Below, piece after piece: positions 34,605 to 43,409 of a DNA stretch of 64,000 bases; the first letter of the stretch is position 1, and each line of letters starts with the position of its first letter. This DNA is from a candidate division Zixibacteria bacterium SM23_81 (GTDB lineage: Bacteria > SM23-81). Below the pieces are notes generated by a model that was given only the letters and a program-made list of their open reading frames with translations, made no database searches and was not told where the DNA came from. The stretch is from NCBI GenBank assembly GCA_001304015.1, contig LJUY01000011.1, positions 1-64,000 of the forward strand, in the 5' to 3' direction. The position numbers and the translations under genes are program-made.

Positions 34605-36449
34605 TTAGCGTTTCCCCCCGCCAGGTTTGGTTTTTTCCATTTCCTGCATTAGTTTCAGGCTCTGTTGCGCGATCTTGAGTACTTCCTCTGCCTCCCGTGG
34701 GTCTTCAAGCACGATCTCCAAAGCTCTTATGGCCGCTGAGCCACCGATATTTCCCAAAATTCTAGATGAACGTACCCGGACAAAATCATGCTCGCTGCCC
34801 AGGGCTTCAACGAGAGCCTTCACCGCCTTCTGACCGAAGTTATTCAGGGCATTCTCAGCATGTTCCCGCACCGTCCAGTAAGGATCGTTCAAGGCCTCGA
34901 TGAGAATGGGGATGGAGGAGACATTTAAAAGGCGCCCTAAGGCCCTGGCCGCCTCGGCCCTGACCTCCAAGGATCTATCAGAGACCAGCAACTCGTTGAT
35001 GGCTTTGGCCACGCGAGGACTCCTGCCGCCTATAATTCCTAAAACCCGTGTGCTGCCTCGACGAAGTTCCTCGTACTGCGAACCGAGAACGCCCAGGAGC
35101 GGGTTAATGGCCCGACTGTCGCGAAGTTTTCCCAGCACCAAGATGGCGGCCTTTCGGACATCCTGGTTGGGATCCTTCAGGGCTTCGATGGCCATCTTCA
35201 CAGCTCGGTTGCCCCCAATCTCGCCCAGGACAGTCAGGGCGTCCACTCGAGCCCAAGCAGCACAGGCGATCTTCTCCAGGGCGTCCTGCACCGTCTCCAC
35301 AACAGGGCTTTCCGGCAAATCCAGGAGTGACTTGAGAGCTGGAACGGCCCGGGAGTCCTTGAGCTCTCCCAATGCACGAATAAGGCGCAATCGAACCCTT
35401 AGGTTGCCGGTGGCCAACAGCTCCTCAACGAGAGGCTGGACGGGAAACCGGGGCGGGCTGAGGATCTCGGCCAGTTGATCGGTGACGTCCTGACCGATTT
35501 CCACCAGGGCCTCCGCTGCGGCCCGGCGAACCACAAAATAGCTATTTCCTAGATTGTTCATGGCCGGGACGATGGCCCGGGGATCCTTGAGCTTGCCCAG
35601 GGAAACCAGGATATTTTTGCGGAGAATTCTGCTTTTATTATGCTCCAGAGCGTCGATGAGCGAGGGAACTGCCTCGCAGCCGATCTTGATCAGCGCTTCG
35701 ACCGCCCGCTGGCAAACGCCCTTGTCGCTATCTCCCAAACGGGCCACCAGGAGCTCAATAGCTCTGAGATCACCAATTTCGCCCAGGGATTGTGTCACCG
35801 CAGAGCGCACCTCCCTTTCGGGATCATCGATGGCTCTGAGAAGTGCGGGAACGAATTCGGCCTCGTTCAGCTCCCCCATGACCTTGGCCACGGCCCTGCG
35901 CACCCGAGGGCTGGCAGAGAAAAGGTGCTCTTCCAAAAGATCGCGAGAAACCTCACCCATTCTGCTCAAGGCTTTGGCGACAGCCTCGTATACCTGTTCG
36001 TCCTCGGTACTCAGCAAGCGTATGAGCCGCTTTACGACCTCCTCACCACCTTCCTCCATCAGTACCCGAACAGCCTCCACCAGAGCCACGGCGGCGGCGT
36101 TGCGCACGGCCCAGTCCTGGTCCTCCAGCATGTTTACCAGGGGATCGATGGCCCTCGTTCCACCCAACTTCCCCAGAGCTAACACCGTTGCCCATCGCAC
36201 ATCGGCGTTCCGAGAGGAAAGCAATTTGGGCTTCAGCAGATCCTCAATGACGGATGCATCTCGAATCTTAGCCAGGGAAATCACCACCGCCTGAAGCACA
36301 TCATCGTCTGGATCTTTAAGGCCCTGTTTCAGCGCGACGACGGCCTCTTTGCCCGAGAGCCTCCCCAGGGCTAAGGCTGCTCTGCGTCTCTCTGCCCAAT
36401 CCACATCCTGGCATAGTTGACGAATCAAATTTGCGATCTTATCGCGCAT
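34605..36449 (-). CDS. HEAT-repeat (PBS-lyase-like) scaffold protein
   Basis: This 614-residue all-alpha protein is built from about 18-20 HEAT-like repeats of roughly 31 residues. Repeats follow the pattern DPDDDVLQAVVISLAKI, NADVRWATVLALGKLGG and DPEREVRSAVTQSLGEIGD. There is no signal peptide or catalytic motif, so it is likely a cytosolic binding scaffold. Its role here is unknown. It lies 19 bp from accC and 3 bp from the hypothetical Cys protein in a co-directional run, so the three are probably co-transcribed. Confidence 0.8.
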   Translation of the reverse strand: MRDKIANLIRQLCQDVDWAERRRAALALGRLSGKEAVVALKQGLKDPDDDVLQAVVISLAKIRDASVIEDLLKPKLLSSRNADVRWATVLALGKLGGTRAIDPLVNMLEDQDWAVRNAAAVALVEAVRVLMEEGGEEVVKRLIRLLSTEDEQVYEAVAKALSRMGEVSRDLLEEHLFSASPRVRRAVAKVMGELNEAEFVPALLRAIDDPEREVRSAVTQSLGEIGDLRAIELLVARLGDSDKGVCQRAVEALIKIGCEAVPSLIDALEHNKSRILRKNILVSLGKLKDPRAIVPAMNNLGNSYFVVRRAAAEALVEIGQDVTDQLAEILSPPRFPVQPLVEELLATGNLRVRLRLIRALGELKDSRAVPALKSLLDLPESPVVETVQDALEKIACAAWARVDALTVLGEIGGNRAVKMAIEALKDPNQDVRKAAILVLGKLRDSRAINPLLGVLGSQYEELRRGSTRVLGIIGGRSPRVAKAINELLVSDRSLEVRAEAARALGRLLNVSSIPILIEALNDPYWTVREHAENALNNFGQKAVKALVEALGSEHDFVRVRSSRILGNIGGSAAIRALEIVLEDPREAEEVLKIAQQSLKLMQEMEKTKPGGGKR

Positions 36450-36452
36450 CCC

Positions 36453-36950
36453 CTATACCCTCTCGATGACGCCCTCACACCCCTCCCCCAGCCGTAGCCC
36501 CGTCACGATGCTGTGACAGTCTATGTTGGCCAAGAGCTTGACTGCGGCCCGAAAACAACCGATACGGGGACAGGTTAGGTCCCTCAAGGTGAATCCTTTT
36601 TCCAACAAATCTTTGCAACTCTCCACATAGGGACATAAGGCTACTTTCACCTCCAACTTGCTAGGCCTGACCTCCTTCAACTCAAACTGGCTGGCGTCTT
36701 TGAATAGTCCCGCCTTCACGCCTAGCTCGATGTAGCTCTCCACGGCCTCCTTGATGCTGTTGCCCTTACGGGCTCGCAGACCATATTCGTCCTCCAGGAC
36801 CCGCAAGAATTCTTCGGTGGCGTATTCATAGGCTCGGTTGCAGAACTTCCATGGTCGAGTTCCGTGAAAATCTCTTGCTGCTTGTTCCATGGCCGTCAGC
36901 CACACACGGGCCAGCATCCAACCCGCTTCTTCTAGGGGAACTTCCCTCAT
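36453..36950 (-). CDS. Conserved-looking protein of unknown function with clustered cysteines
   Basis: I do not recognise this 165-residue protein. The N-terminal half is helical and Trp-rich (EEAGWMLARVWLTAMEQAARDF). The C-terminal half has five cysteines in the pattern CPYVESC ... CPRIGC ... C ... EGC, which could bind a metal or haem, as in V4R-like and related small ligand domains; that is only a resemblance. Start ATG 36950 has AGGAGG 2-3 bases upstream, so the 20 extra residues of the track ORF are dropped. It lies between ackA and the HEAT protein and ends 3 bp before the latter. Confidence 0.6.
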   Translation of the reverse strand: MREVPLEEAGWMLARVWLTAMEQAARDFHGTRPWKFCNRAYEYATEEFLRVLEDEYGLRARKGNSIKEAVESYIELGVKAGLFKDASQFELKEVRPSKLEVKVALCPYVESCKDLLEKGFTLRDLTCPRIGCFRAAVKLLANIDCHSIVTGLRLGEGCEGVIERV

Positions 36951-36990
36951 GTCCTCCTGTCTCCTTTCCCCGGCAATATGTGCATCGCCT

Positions 36991-38397
36991 TCACTTTTCG
37001 GATTCCTCAATGAGGCCCAATCGGAGGAGCTCTTGGTGTAAGGCCTCGGAACTTATCAGCCTGCCGATCTTCTCGCTGAGGTTAGCCGAAAGGGTTTTCA
37101 TGTCCATCTCGGTGTTAACCGCCCAGATGCGCAGCAGCTCAAGCCGATCGTCCCGGGTCAAACTGGCCAGTTCTGCGGACACCGTCTCCTCCAGGGTCTC
37201 CAGCTTCCGCTGCTCGGCCAGCAAAATTCTCTTGGTATCCCGAGCGATGGCCAACTCTTCGTCGGTGGGAATGACCAACACTTTCACTCGGCCGGAGCTG
37301 ATGATGCGCTGGTTGGCAGCGTTTTTCTTTGGATCAAGGGAGATGCCTAAAAATTCCAGCCCTTGACACGAATTCTCTCTCACCACAGAAGAGTTCTCTC
37401 CAATCCCACCGGTGAAGACCACCGCATCCAGACCGCCCATCTCGGCAGCGTAAGCCCCGATGTACTTCTTCACCCGCTGACAGAACAGATCGATGGCCAG
37501 CCTGTGTTGAGCACTTCCGGCCTCGGCTTCCTCCAAAATCTCCCGAAAATCGCTGGAGGTCTCGGTGATCCCCAAAAGGCCGCTTCGTTTATTGAGCAAA
37601 GCATTCACCTCATCAGGTGAAAGCCCTTCCCTTTCCATCACATACAGCACCAGGGCGGGGTCCAGGTCACCACATCGAGTGCCCATGAGCAGCCCCTCAA
37701 GAGGGGTGAAACCCATAGAGGAATCGATGGACAGACCCTGTTTGACGGCCGCTGCGCTGGCTCCATTTCCCAGATGGCAGGTCACTATTAACAGCTCCTT
37801 GAGGGATTTCTTTAAAACCTCGGCAGCCCGACGGGCCACATATCTATGCGAGGTTCCGTGGAAGCCATATCGCCTGATGTGCAGCTTTCTGTAGAGAGCG
37901 TATGGCAGCCCGTAGATGTAGGAGATGGGAGACATGGTCTGGTGAAATGCGGTATCAAAGACGGCCACATGCTTGACATGGGGCAATAGCCGCTGACAGA
38001 CCTCGATTCCCTTTAAGTTATGTGGATTGTGCAATGGCGCAAATTCGATGCATTCCCGAATGCTCTTGAGAACTTGTTCGTCGATGAGCACGGACCCGGC
38101 GAATTTCTCCCCGCCATGGACCGTTCGATGGCCCACCCCGGCGATCTCGGATTTGTCCTTGATAACGCCGTAGCGGGAATGCATCATGGTGGCGATGGCC
38201 AGGTTGATGGCTGCGTTGTGATCCAGAACCTCTTGCACTTCCTTGATTTCTGGTTTCTTCGCTGGGCGATAGCGCAAAAGGGCATTGGCAGAGCCGATCT
38301 TCTCCACAACGCCCCGGCACAAAAGACGTTCCGGATCCATCTCCACCAGCTGAAACTTCACCGAAGAGCTGCCACAATTCAGAACCAGTATTTTCAT
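36991..38397 (-). CDS. ackA: Acetate kinase with a C-terminal extension
   Basis: AckA makes ATP and acetate from acetyl phosphate. The first 400 residues are canonical: LVLNCGSSSVKFQL, GHRTVHGG, FAPLHNPHN, YGFHGTSHRYV, CHLGNGAS and VFTGGIGENS. The protein is 468 residues because about 70 residues follow the normal end near RILLAEQ. The extension is helical and charged (VSAELASLTRDDRLELLRIW). Start ATG 38397 has GAGGAG upstream. No pta is seen in the window; acetyl phosphate could also come from the Ptb family enzyme, but this is unproven. The role of the extension is unknown. Confidence 0.93.
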   Translation of the reverse strand: MKILVLNCGSSSVKFQLVEMDPERLLCRGVVEKIGSANALLRYRPAKKPEIKEVQEVLDHNAAINLAIATMMHSRYGVIKDKSEIAGVGHRTVHGGEKFAGSVLIDEQVLKSIRECIEFAPLHNPHNLKGIEVCQRLLPHVKHVAVFDTAFHQTMSPISYIYGLPYALYRKLHIRRYGFHGTSHRYVARRAAEVLKKSLKELLIVTCHLGNGASAAAVKQGLSIDSSMGFTPLEGLLMGTRCGDLDPALVLYVMEREGLSPDEVNALLNKRSGLLGITETSSDFREILEEAEAGSAQHRLAIDLFCQRVKKYIGAYAAEMGGLDAVVFTGGIGENSSVVRENSCQGLEFLGISLDPKKNAANQRIISSGRVKVLVIPTDEELAIARDTKRILLAEQRKLETLEETVSAELASLTRDDRLELLRIWAVNTEMDMKTLSANLSEKIGRLISSEALHQELLRLGLIEESEK

Positions 38398-38483
38398 AAA
38401 AGACTCCTCAAAAGCAAAAGATTCTGTAGTGAGCTCGCCCAAAGATCCAGGAAATCAGCGCTGAATTTATCTTCCGTAATCCC

Positions 38484-39281
38484 TCATTCTCTGGCCCATC
38501 TGGGTTTTCTCTTCTCTAGGAAGGCCGACATTCCCTCCTGGCCTTCCGGGCTCACCCTCAAGGAGGCGATGACCTCGGCAGTATAAGCTTTGGCTTCCTC
38601 AAAGCTCATGCCCGGGATTTTTCGCAGGATCTCTTTGCATGTATTCAGGGCCTTAGGTCCACTGGTCAAGAGTTGGGACACACGCTCCTGTACGGCTCTG
38701 TCCAGATCCTCCAAGGGCACCACCTCGTTGACCAATCCAAACCGTAAGGCTCTTTCGGCCGTTAACCTCTCCCCCGTTATGAAGAACTCACGGCAGGTGC
38801 TCTCACCCACTCGCCGGATCACATAGGGGGAGATAACTGCTGGAACCAGACCCAGCTTAACCTCACTGAGGCTGAACTTGGCCGTCTGGGCGGCTATGGC
38901 CAGGTCACAGGCGGCCATGAGACCGGTGCCTCCTCCAATGGCGGCGCCGTTCACCCGGGCGATGGTGGGCAAAGGCAAGGCATAGATGGCATACATCAGC
39001 TCAGCCAGCGATTTTGATTCTTGCACATTATCCTCAAAAGAGTAGTCCTTCACCTTTCTCATCCAATTCAGATCGGCCCCGGCGCAGAAGGATTTTCCCT
39101 GACCGGTGAGGATCACGACCCGTATCTTGGCATCTTGGCACACGGCAGCGAAGGCATGGCCAAGCTCCTGAACCATGACCTCGTTGAAGGCATTATGCAC
39201 CTGGGGCCGGTTTAGGACCAGGCGAACGATTGAGCCCTCCCGGGAGAAGAGGATGGTTTCGTAGCTCTGTCGATCAGTCAT
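38484..39281 (-). CDS. Enoyl-CoA hydratase, methylglutaconyl-CoA hydratase-like
   Basis: This 265-residue crotonase-fold protein has GQGKSFCAGADLNWMRK, NGAAIGGGTGLMAACDLAI and SEVKLGLVPAVISPYVIRRVG, the last being typical of the LiuC/AtuE-like hydratases that act next to methylcrotonyl-CoA carboxylase. In leucine breakdown this enzyme hydrates 3-methylglutaconyl-CoA to HMG-CoA. The carboxylase beta gene lies 4 kb upstream, separated by three ASST-like genes. Start ATG 39281 is used. It is clearly distinct from the crt paralogue at 18.2-19.0 kb. Confidence 0.88.
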   Translation of the reverse strand: MTDRQSYETILFSREGSIVRLVLNRPQVHNAFNEVMVQELGHAFAAVCQDAKIRVVILTGQGKSFCAGADLNWMRKVKDYSFEDNVQESKSLAELMYAIYALPLPTIARVNGAAIGGGTGLMAACDLAIAAQTAKFSLSEVKLGLVPAVISPYVIRRVGESTCREFFITGERLTAERALRFGLVNEVVPLEDLDRAVQERVSQLLTSGPKALNTCKEILRKIPGMSFEEAKAYTAEVIASLRVSPEGQEGMSAFLEKRKPRWARE

Positions 39282-39428
39282 AGATATTTTCCCCGCAAAA
39301 GTTTTCAGAAAATTGGAGGTTTGTGAGCGGGAGTCTCGGATCGACGACCCCTACCTCCTTGAATCCCTTCTTTGCGAAATCCCCCAATTCTCTTATATGA
39401 TCGTCTTCCCCCAATAGGTTCGACGAAG

Positions 39429-40694
39429 TTAATCTCTGTGCACCTCCAGCAACCCATCCACGAAGGCTGCGGGAAGACGCAACATTCTGTAATAACCCTG
39501 GCGGTGCCTACCTATGACAACTGGATTCAACCACTCCCACACCAATTCTCCCTCGTGGGTCACTTCGAATACTCGCCCTTGATCACTTTCAGAGATGAAG
39601 GTGTTCCCGTTGGGAAGTCGCTGGGCTGCGCCTTTTCTGCAGGAGTAAAAATCATCTGGCGGATCCGCCATGTACTCCCACACAATGTACTCAGCAAGGG
39701 GATCTAGCTCCACCACCCTGGAGTACCTGCGCTGGGTGCCATTGTCGAATACGAGAATGTGACCATTTGGTAACATCGTCGGATGGTGTGGCTCCTCCAG
39801 ATTACCCTCGCCCCAGGCCCACAGGACGCGGTAGGTGTCTTTCTCCAACACGGCGATTTGGTTCACATTTCGGAAACAGACCAGCAAATTGCCCCGCTGA
39901 AAGCGCCCATCTTTCTCTCCCAAGTCGTTATCCGGAATTATGTTGACTGTATTCATGTGAAAATATTCTAAGTCTCGATGCACACGCAGCCTCCCGGGCG
40001 AAGCCGAGATTTTGCTCTCGGGAGGTGAGCTGCCACGGGTGCTGTCGAGGACAGTGTCCAGAAACGACCTGGTGTCGAGAACGCCTTTGAGTTGGGCCAA
40101 ATTTTTATATGAAGACCACCTATCCAGCTCCTCTCCCTTGGCACTTATATGCACCAGAGCATCGAACCACACTTGCTTGTCTCTGTGTGCCCAGCGCTCC
40201 TTCACGATGGCGTAGAACGAACCATCTGGCGCCTGAGCCACGTCATGGTGGGCCGACATCTTCTTTCTCCATATTAGGTCTGAATCCCAGTTAAGCCGGA
40301 GCAAATCTCCAACTTTTATGACCATCAGATCTCCGTTCTCCAACAAGACGGCGTGGTCGGCGATGACACCGCCCCTAGAGGAGTATTCCCAGCGATGCAC
40401 TTCTTGCCCCATCATGTCCAACAAGAACGCCTTCCCAGAGTGGTTGGTACAGTAAAAGTTGTAGCCAGCATAGCTCTTCTCCGGATCATAGAGAACAACC
40501 CCAGCCTCGTTCGCATCGACGAGGTCTTCGGAGTGGGAAATATAGGGTACGGAGCGTAGCATCTCTAACCGCTGATACCAGTCCGGCTTTTTCGAGGTAG
40601 CCTCATCGGCTAAGGTCCCAAATGGAATGGACAGGAGGAACAAGCCCGGCATAACCATCCTCATCAGTGTTCGCGTGTGACCGTAAAAGTTCAT
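39429..40694 (-). CDS. Arylsulfotransferase-like secreted protein, copy 1
   Basis: This 421-residue beta-propeller-type protein of the arylsulfotransferase (ASST) family begins with a signal-like hydrophobic stretch (MRMVMPGLFLLSIPFGTLA). Family-type histidines are in SAHHDVAQAPDGSFY, YFHMNTVNI and PHHPTMLPNGHILVFDNG, with PNGNTFISES near the end. These match the positions of ASST catalytic/binding His residues, but I cannot confirm the catalytic set. Start ATG 40694 overlaps the stop of copy 2 (ATGA), so translation is coupled. The substrate is unknown. It is the last and most divergent of three tandem paralogues. Confidence 0.8.
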   Translation of the reverse strand: MNFYGHTRTLMRMVMPGLFLLSIPFGTLADEATSKKPDWYQRLEMLRSVPYISHSEDLVDANEAGVVLYDPEKSYAGYNFYCTNHSGKAFLLDMMGQEVHRWEYSSRGGVIADHAVLLENGDLMVIKVGDLLRLNWDSDLIWRKKMSAHHDVAQAPDGSFYAIVKERWAHRDKQVWFDALVHISAKGEELDRWSSYKNLAQLKGVLDTRSFLDTVLDSTRGSSPPESKISASPGRLRVHRDLEYFHMNTVNIIPDNDLGEKDGRFQRGNLLVCFRNVNQIAVLEKDTYRVLWAWGEGNLEEPHHPTMLPNGHILVFDNGTQRRYSRVVELDPLAEYIVWEYMADPPDDFYSCRKGAAQRLPNGNTFISESDQGRVFEVTHEGELVWEWLNPVVIGRHRQGYYRMLRLPAAFVDGLLEVHRD

Positions 40695-42085
40695 TCCCAC
40701 CACCTCCACCTCTGCTGCAGCTTGTCCACCTGGGCTTTGGGCAGGCGCGTCAACCTGTAGAGGGTCTCGCGGCGCCCATCTCTGATGGACGGATTTAACC
40801 AGGTCCACACCACTTCTCCCTGCTGGGTCACCTCGAAAACATGCCCTTTATCGCTTTCACAGATGAGCGTATTCCCATTGGGAAGCCGCTGGGCTGAACC
40901 TCTGCCAAAGGAAAAAAAATCCTCCGGTGGCTCCGCCATGTACTCCCAGACAATGGCCCCGGCTACGGGATCCAGCTCCACCACCCGGGAGTATTCGCGC
41001 TCGACTCCATTGTCGAATATCAGGATATGGCCGTCTTCCAGCATCGTCGGATGATGGGGCCACTGCAACTGGCCCTCGCCCCAGGCCCACAGGACGCGGT
41101 AGGTGCCCTTTTCCAACACAGCGATCTGGTTGACATTCCGGAAACAGACCAACAAATTTCCCATCTGAAATCGCGAATCTCTTTCTCCTAATCCAGTAGC
41201 CGGGAGCACGCCGATGGTATTGGTGTGAAAGTAGTCCAGGCCACCACGACGCAGGGCCAACTCCTTCTTAACTTCAGCCGACCTCCTGTCCTCCTGCGAT
41301 GGGTCACTTTGGAGGTGTACGTGAAAGCGGCCGATTTCCTTGCCACTATGCGTTTTTGTTTTCTTAACCACGTCCGGCTTCCTATCCTCTGGCGACCAGA
41401 CACAGAGGGCGCTGTCCAGAATGGAGTCCAGAAACGACCTCGTGTCCAGAACGCTCTTGATCTCGGCCAAATGATCGTAAGTGTTCCACCTATCGATTTC
41501 CTCTCCGTCCGGCGTCAAATGCACTATAGCGTCGACCCTCACCCTCATCCCCCTGTGAGTTATGTACTCTCGGACGGCGACATAAAAGGATCCATCAGGT
41601 GCTGGAGCCACGTCATGATGCACCGCCAGTTCCTTTTTCCAGATCAGCTTCGAGTCCCAGTCGAGGCGGAACAGTTCCTGAAACATTTTGATGACTACTA
41701 AATCTCCGTTCTCCAACATAACGGCGTGCTCGGAGCCGCTGATCTCTTTCTGGGGGATATATGTCCATCTGTGCACCACCTGGCCGTCAATGTCCAACAA
41801 CAAAGCCTCGCCGGATGAGCTGGTGCAGTAAAGATTATAGCCTTCACAGGCTTTCTCTGGATCATAGAACAAAACGCCAGCTTCGCTCTCATTGGCCATG
41901 GATTCGGTCAAACTAACATAGGGCATAGAACGGAGCATTTCCAGCTGCTTTTTCCAACCTTCTGGCTTCTTCGAGGTCCGTTCGTCGCCCCGGATGCTCG
42001 TTGAAACCGAGATCAGAACCAGGCTCAGCACAACTATCCTCACCAGTCTCCGCTTGTAACTGCAAAAGCTCATTCCCGCCGCCAT
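40691..42085 (-). CDS. Arylsulfotransferase-like secreted protein, copy 2
   Basis: This is a 464-residue paralogue of copy 1, with an N-terminal signal peptide (IVVLSLVLISVSTSIRG). The blocks AVHHDVAPAPDGSFYVA, YFHTNTIGV, NVNQIAVLEKGTYRVLWAWG, HHPTMLEDGHILIFDNG and PNGNTLICES are shared with its neighbours. It has about 45 extra residues in the middle (SPEDRKPDVVKKTKTHSGKE region) that the other two lack. Start ATG 42085 overlaps the stop of copy 3 (TAATG); an ATG four codons on is possible. Exported location and sulfotransfer are inferred from the family. Confidence 0.8.
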   Translation of the reverse strand: MAAGMSFCSYKRRLVRIVVLSLVLISVSTSIRGDERTSKKPEGWKKQLEMLRSMPYVSLTESMANESEAGVLFYDPEKACEGYNLYCTSSSGEALLLDIDGQVVHRWTYIPQKEISGSEHAVMLENGDLVVIKMFQELFRLDWDSKLIWKKELAVHHDVAPAPDGSFYVAVREYITHRGMRVRVDAIVHLTPDGEEIDRWNTYDHLAEIKSVLDTRSFLDSILDSALCVWSPEDRKPDVVKKTKTHSGKEIGRFHVHLQSDPSQEDRRSAEVKKELALRRGGLDYFHTNTIGVLPATGLGERDSRFQMGNLLVCFRNVNQIAVLEKGTYRVLWAWGEGQLQWPHHPTMLEDGHILIFDNGVEREYSRVVELDPVAGAIVWEYMAEPPEDFFSFGRGSAQRLPNGNTLICESDKGHVFEVTQQGEVVWTWLNPSIRDGRRETLYRLTRLPKAQVDKLQQRWRWWE

Positions 42086-43305
42086 TACCTTTTCATAAAC
42101 CTGTCCACCTGTTCTTCAGGAACGCGCGTCATCCTATAGACAGTAGCGCGGCTCTGCTTACCGACCATCGGACTTAACCACTTCCACACCATTTCCCCAT
42201 CCATGGTCACCTCGAAAGCCCGCCCCTTATTACTCTCACAGATGAGCGTATTCCCGTTGGGAAGCCGCTGAGTCGAACCTCTGTCGTATGAGTAAAAATC
42301 CTCAGGCACCTCTGCCATGTACTCCCAGACAATAGCCTCTGTCACGGGGTCCAGCTCCACTACTCGGGAGTATTTGCGCTTGATGCCATTGTCGAAGATG
42401 AGTATATGACCATTGGGCAGCATCGTCGGTTGGTGTGGCCATTCCAATTGACCCTCGCCCCAAGCCCAGAGCACACGATAGGTATCCTTTTCCAACACAG
42501 CTATCTGGTTTACGTTCCGGAAACAGACCAGCAAATTACCCATCTGAAATCGTGAATCTTTTCTTCCCAAAGGTGTGGCCGGGAGTAGATTCACAGTATT
42601 CATGTGAAAGTAATCGCGTTGGTAGCGGGACAGTATCCTGTACTCAGCTTCATCAAAGTTTTCACCCCTTTCCGACCAGTCAGCAAGAAGACCATCCAGA
42701 GCTGTGTCCAGAAACGACCTGGTGTCGAGAACGTTCCTGATGTCAGCCAAATGATCATAGGTGGACCACATATCGATTTCTTCGCCGTCCGCCGTCATAT
42801 GCACAAGGGTGTCGAACAACACTGACAATCCCCTGTGGGTTTTAGTCTCTTGAACGATGACGTAAAACGAGCCATCAGGTGCTGGAGCCACATCATGATG
42901 CACCGCCAGTGTCCTTCTCCAGATTAGCTCCGAGTCCCAATTGATCCGAAGCAGCCCCATCAATTTCACTATGATCAGCTCTCCGCTTTCCAGCATGACG
43001 GCATGACGGGAGAAGTTGCCCTGTAATCGCGGATAAGTCCATCGGTGTACCACTCGGCCCTCCATGTCCAGCAAAAAAACCTCTCCAGACGACCAGGCGC
43101 AGTATAAGTTATATCCGCTATAGGCCTTCTCTGGATTATAGAGCACCACGCCGGTGTCGGTCTCATCAACGGCGGTTTCGGAGTAACCAACATAAGGCAC
43201 AGAGCGGAGCATCTCCAGCCGCCTTATCCACTCTTCGGATTTCCTCGAGGTTTCTTCGTCAGCCCGGCTGCTCGTTGAGATTAAGACCAGACTCAAAACC
43301 AGCAA
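42085..43305 (-). CDS. Arylsulfotransferase-like secreted protein, copy 3
   Basis: This is the first gene of the tandem set, 406 residues from TTG 43305. It has VHHDVAPAPDGSFYVI, YFHMNTVNLL, NVNQIAVLEKDTYRVLWAWG, HQPTMLPNGHILIFDNG and PNGNTLICES. The start is uncertain. The frame is open upstream to a TAG about 50 bases away and would give a longer signal peptide (EFATILLLVLSLVLI), but no ATG/GTG/TTG is found there, so a shorter signal from TTG is the conservative call. The downstream overlap with copy 2 implies coupling. Confidence 0.78.
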   Translation of the reverse strand: MLVLSLVLISTSSRADEETSRKSEEWIRRLEMLRSVPYVGYSETAVDETDTGVVLYNPEKAYSGYNLYCAWSSGEVFLLDMEGRVVHRWTYPRLQGNFSRHAVMLESGELIIVKLMGLLRINWDSELIWRRTLAVHHDVAPAPDGSFYVIVQETKTHRGLSVLFDTLVHMTADGEEIDMWSTYDHLADIRNVLDTRSFLDTALDGLLADWSERGENFDEAEYRILSRYQRDYFHMNTVNLLPATPLGRKDSRFQMGNLLVCFRNVNQIAVLEKDTYRVLWAWGEGQLEWPHQPTMLPNGHILIFDNGIKRKYSRVVELDPVTEAIVWEYMAEVPEDFYSYDRGSTQRLPNGNTLICESNKGRAFEVTMDGEMVWKWLSPMVGKQSRATVYRMTRVPEEQVDRFMKR

Positions 43306-43409
43306 GAGTATCGTCGCAAACTCGACGGTTCGTATACTCTCCAGCTATTTGCTCCTCAGGTTGTGAGTTGTGGCTTTCTGATTAACGGGCACAAATGTCC
43401 ATCGCATCG

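Noticed and set aside
34900-36294. Plus-strand ORFs (192, 246 and 180 residues) over the HEAT gene
   Set aside because: They are complement frames of the HEAT repeats; their Ser/Arg/Ala-rich composition is a by-product of the repeats.
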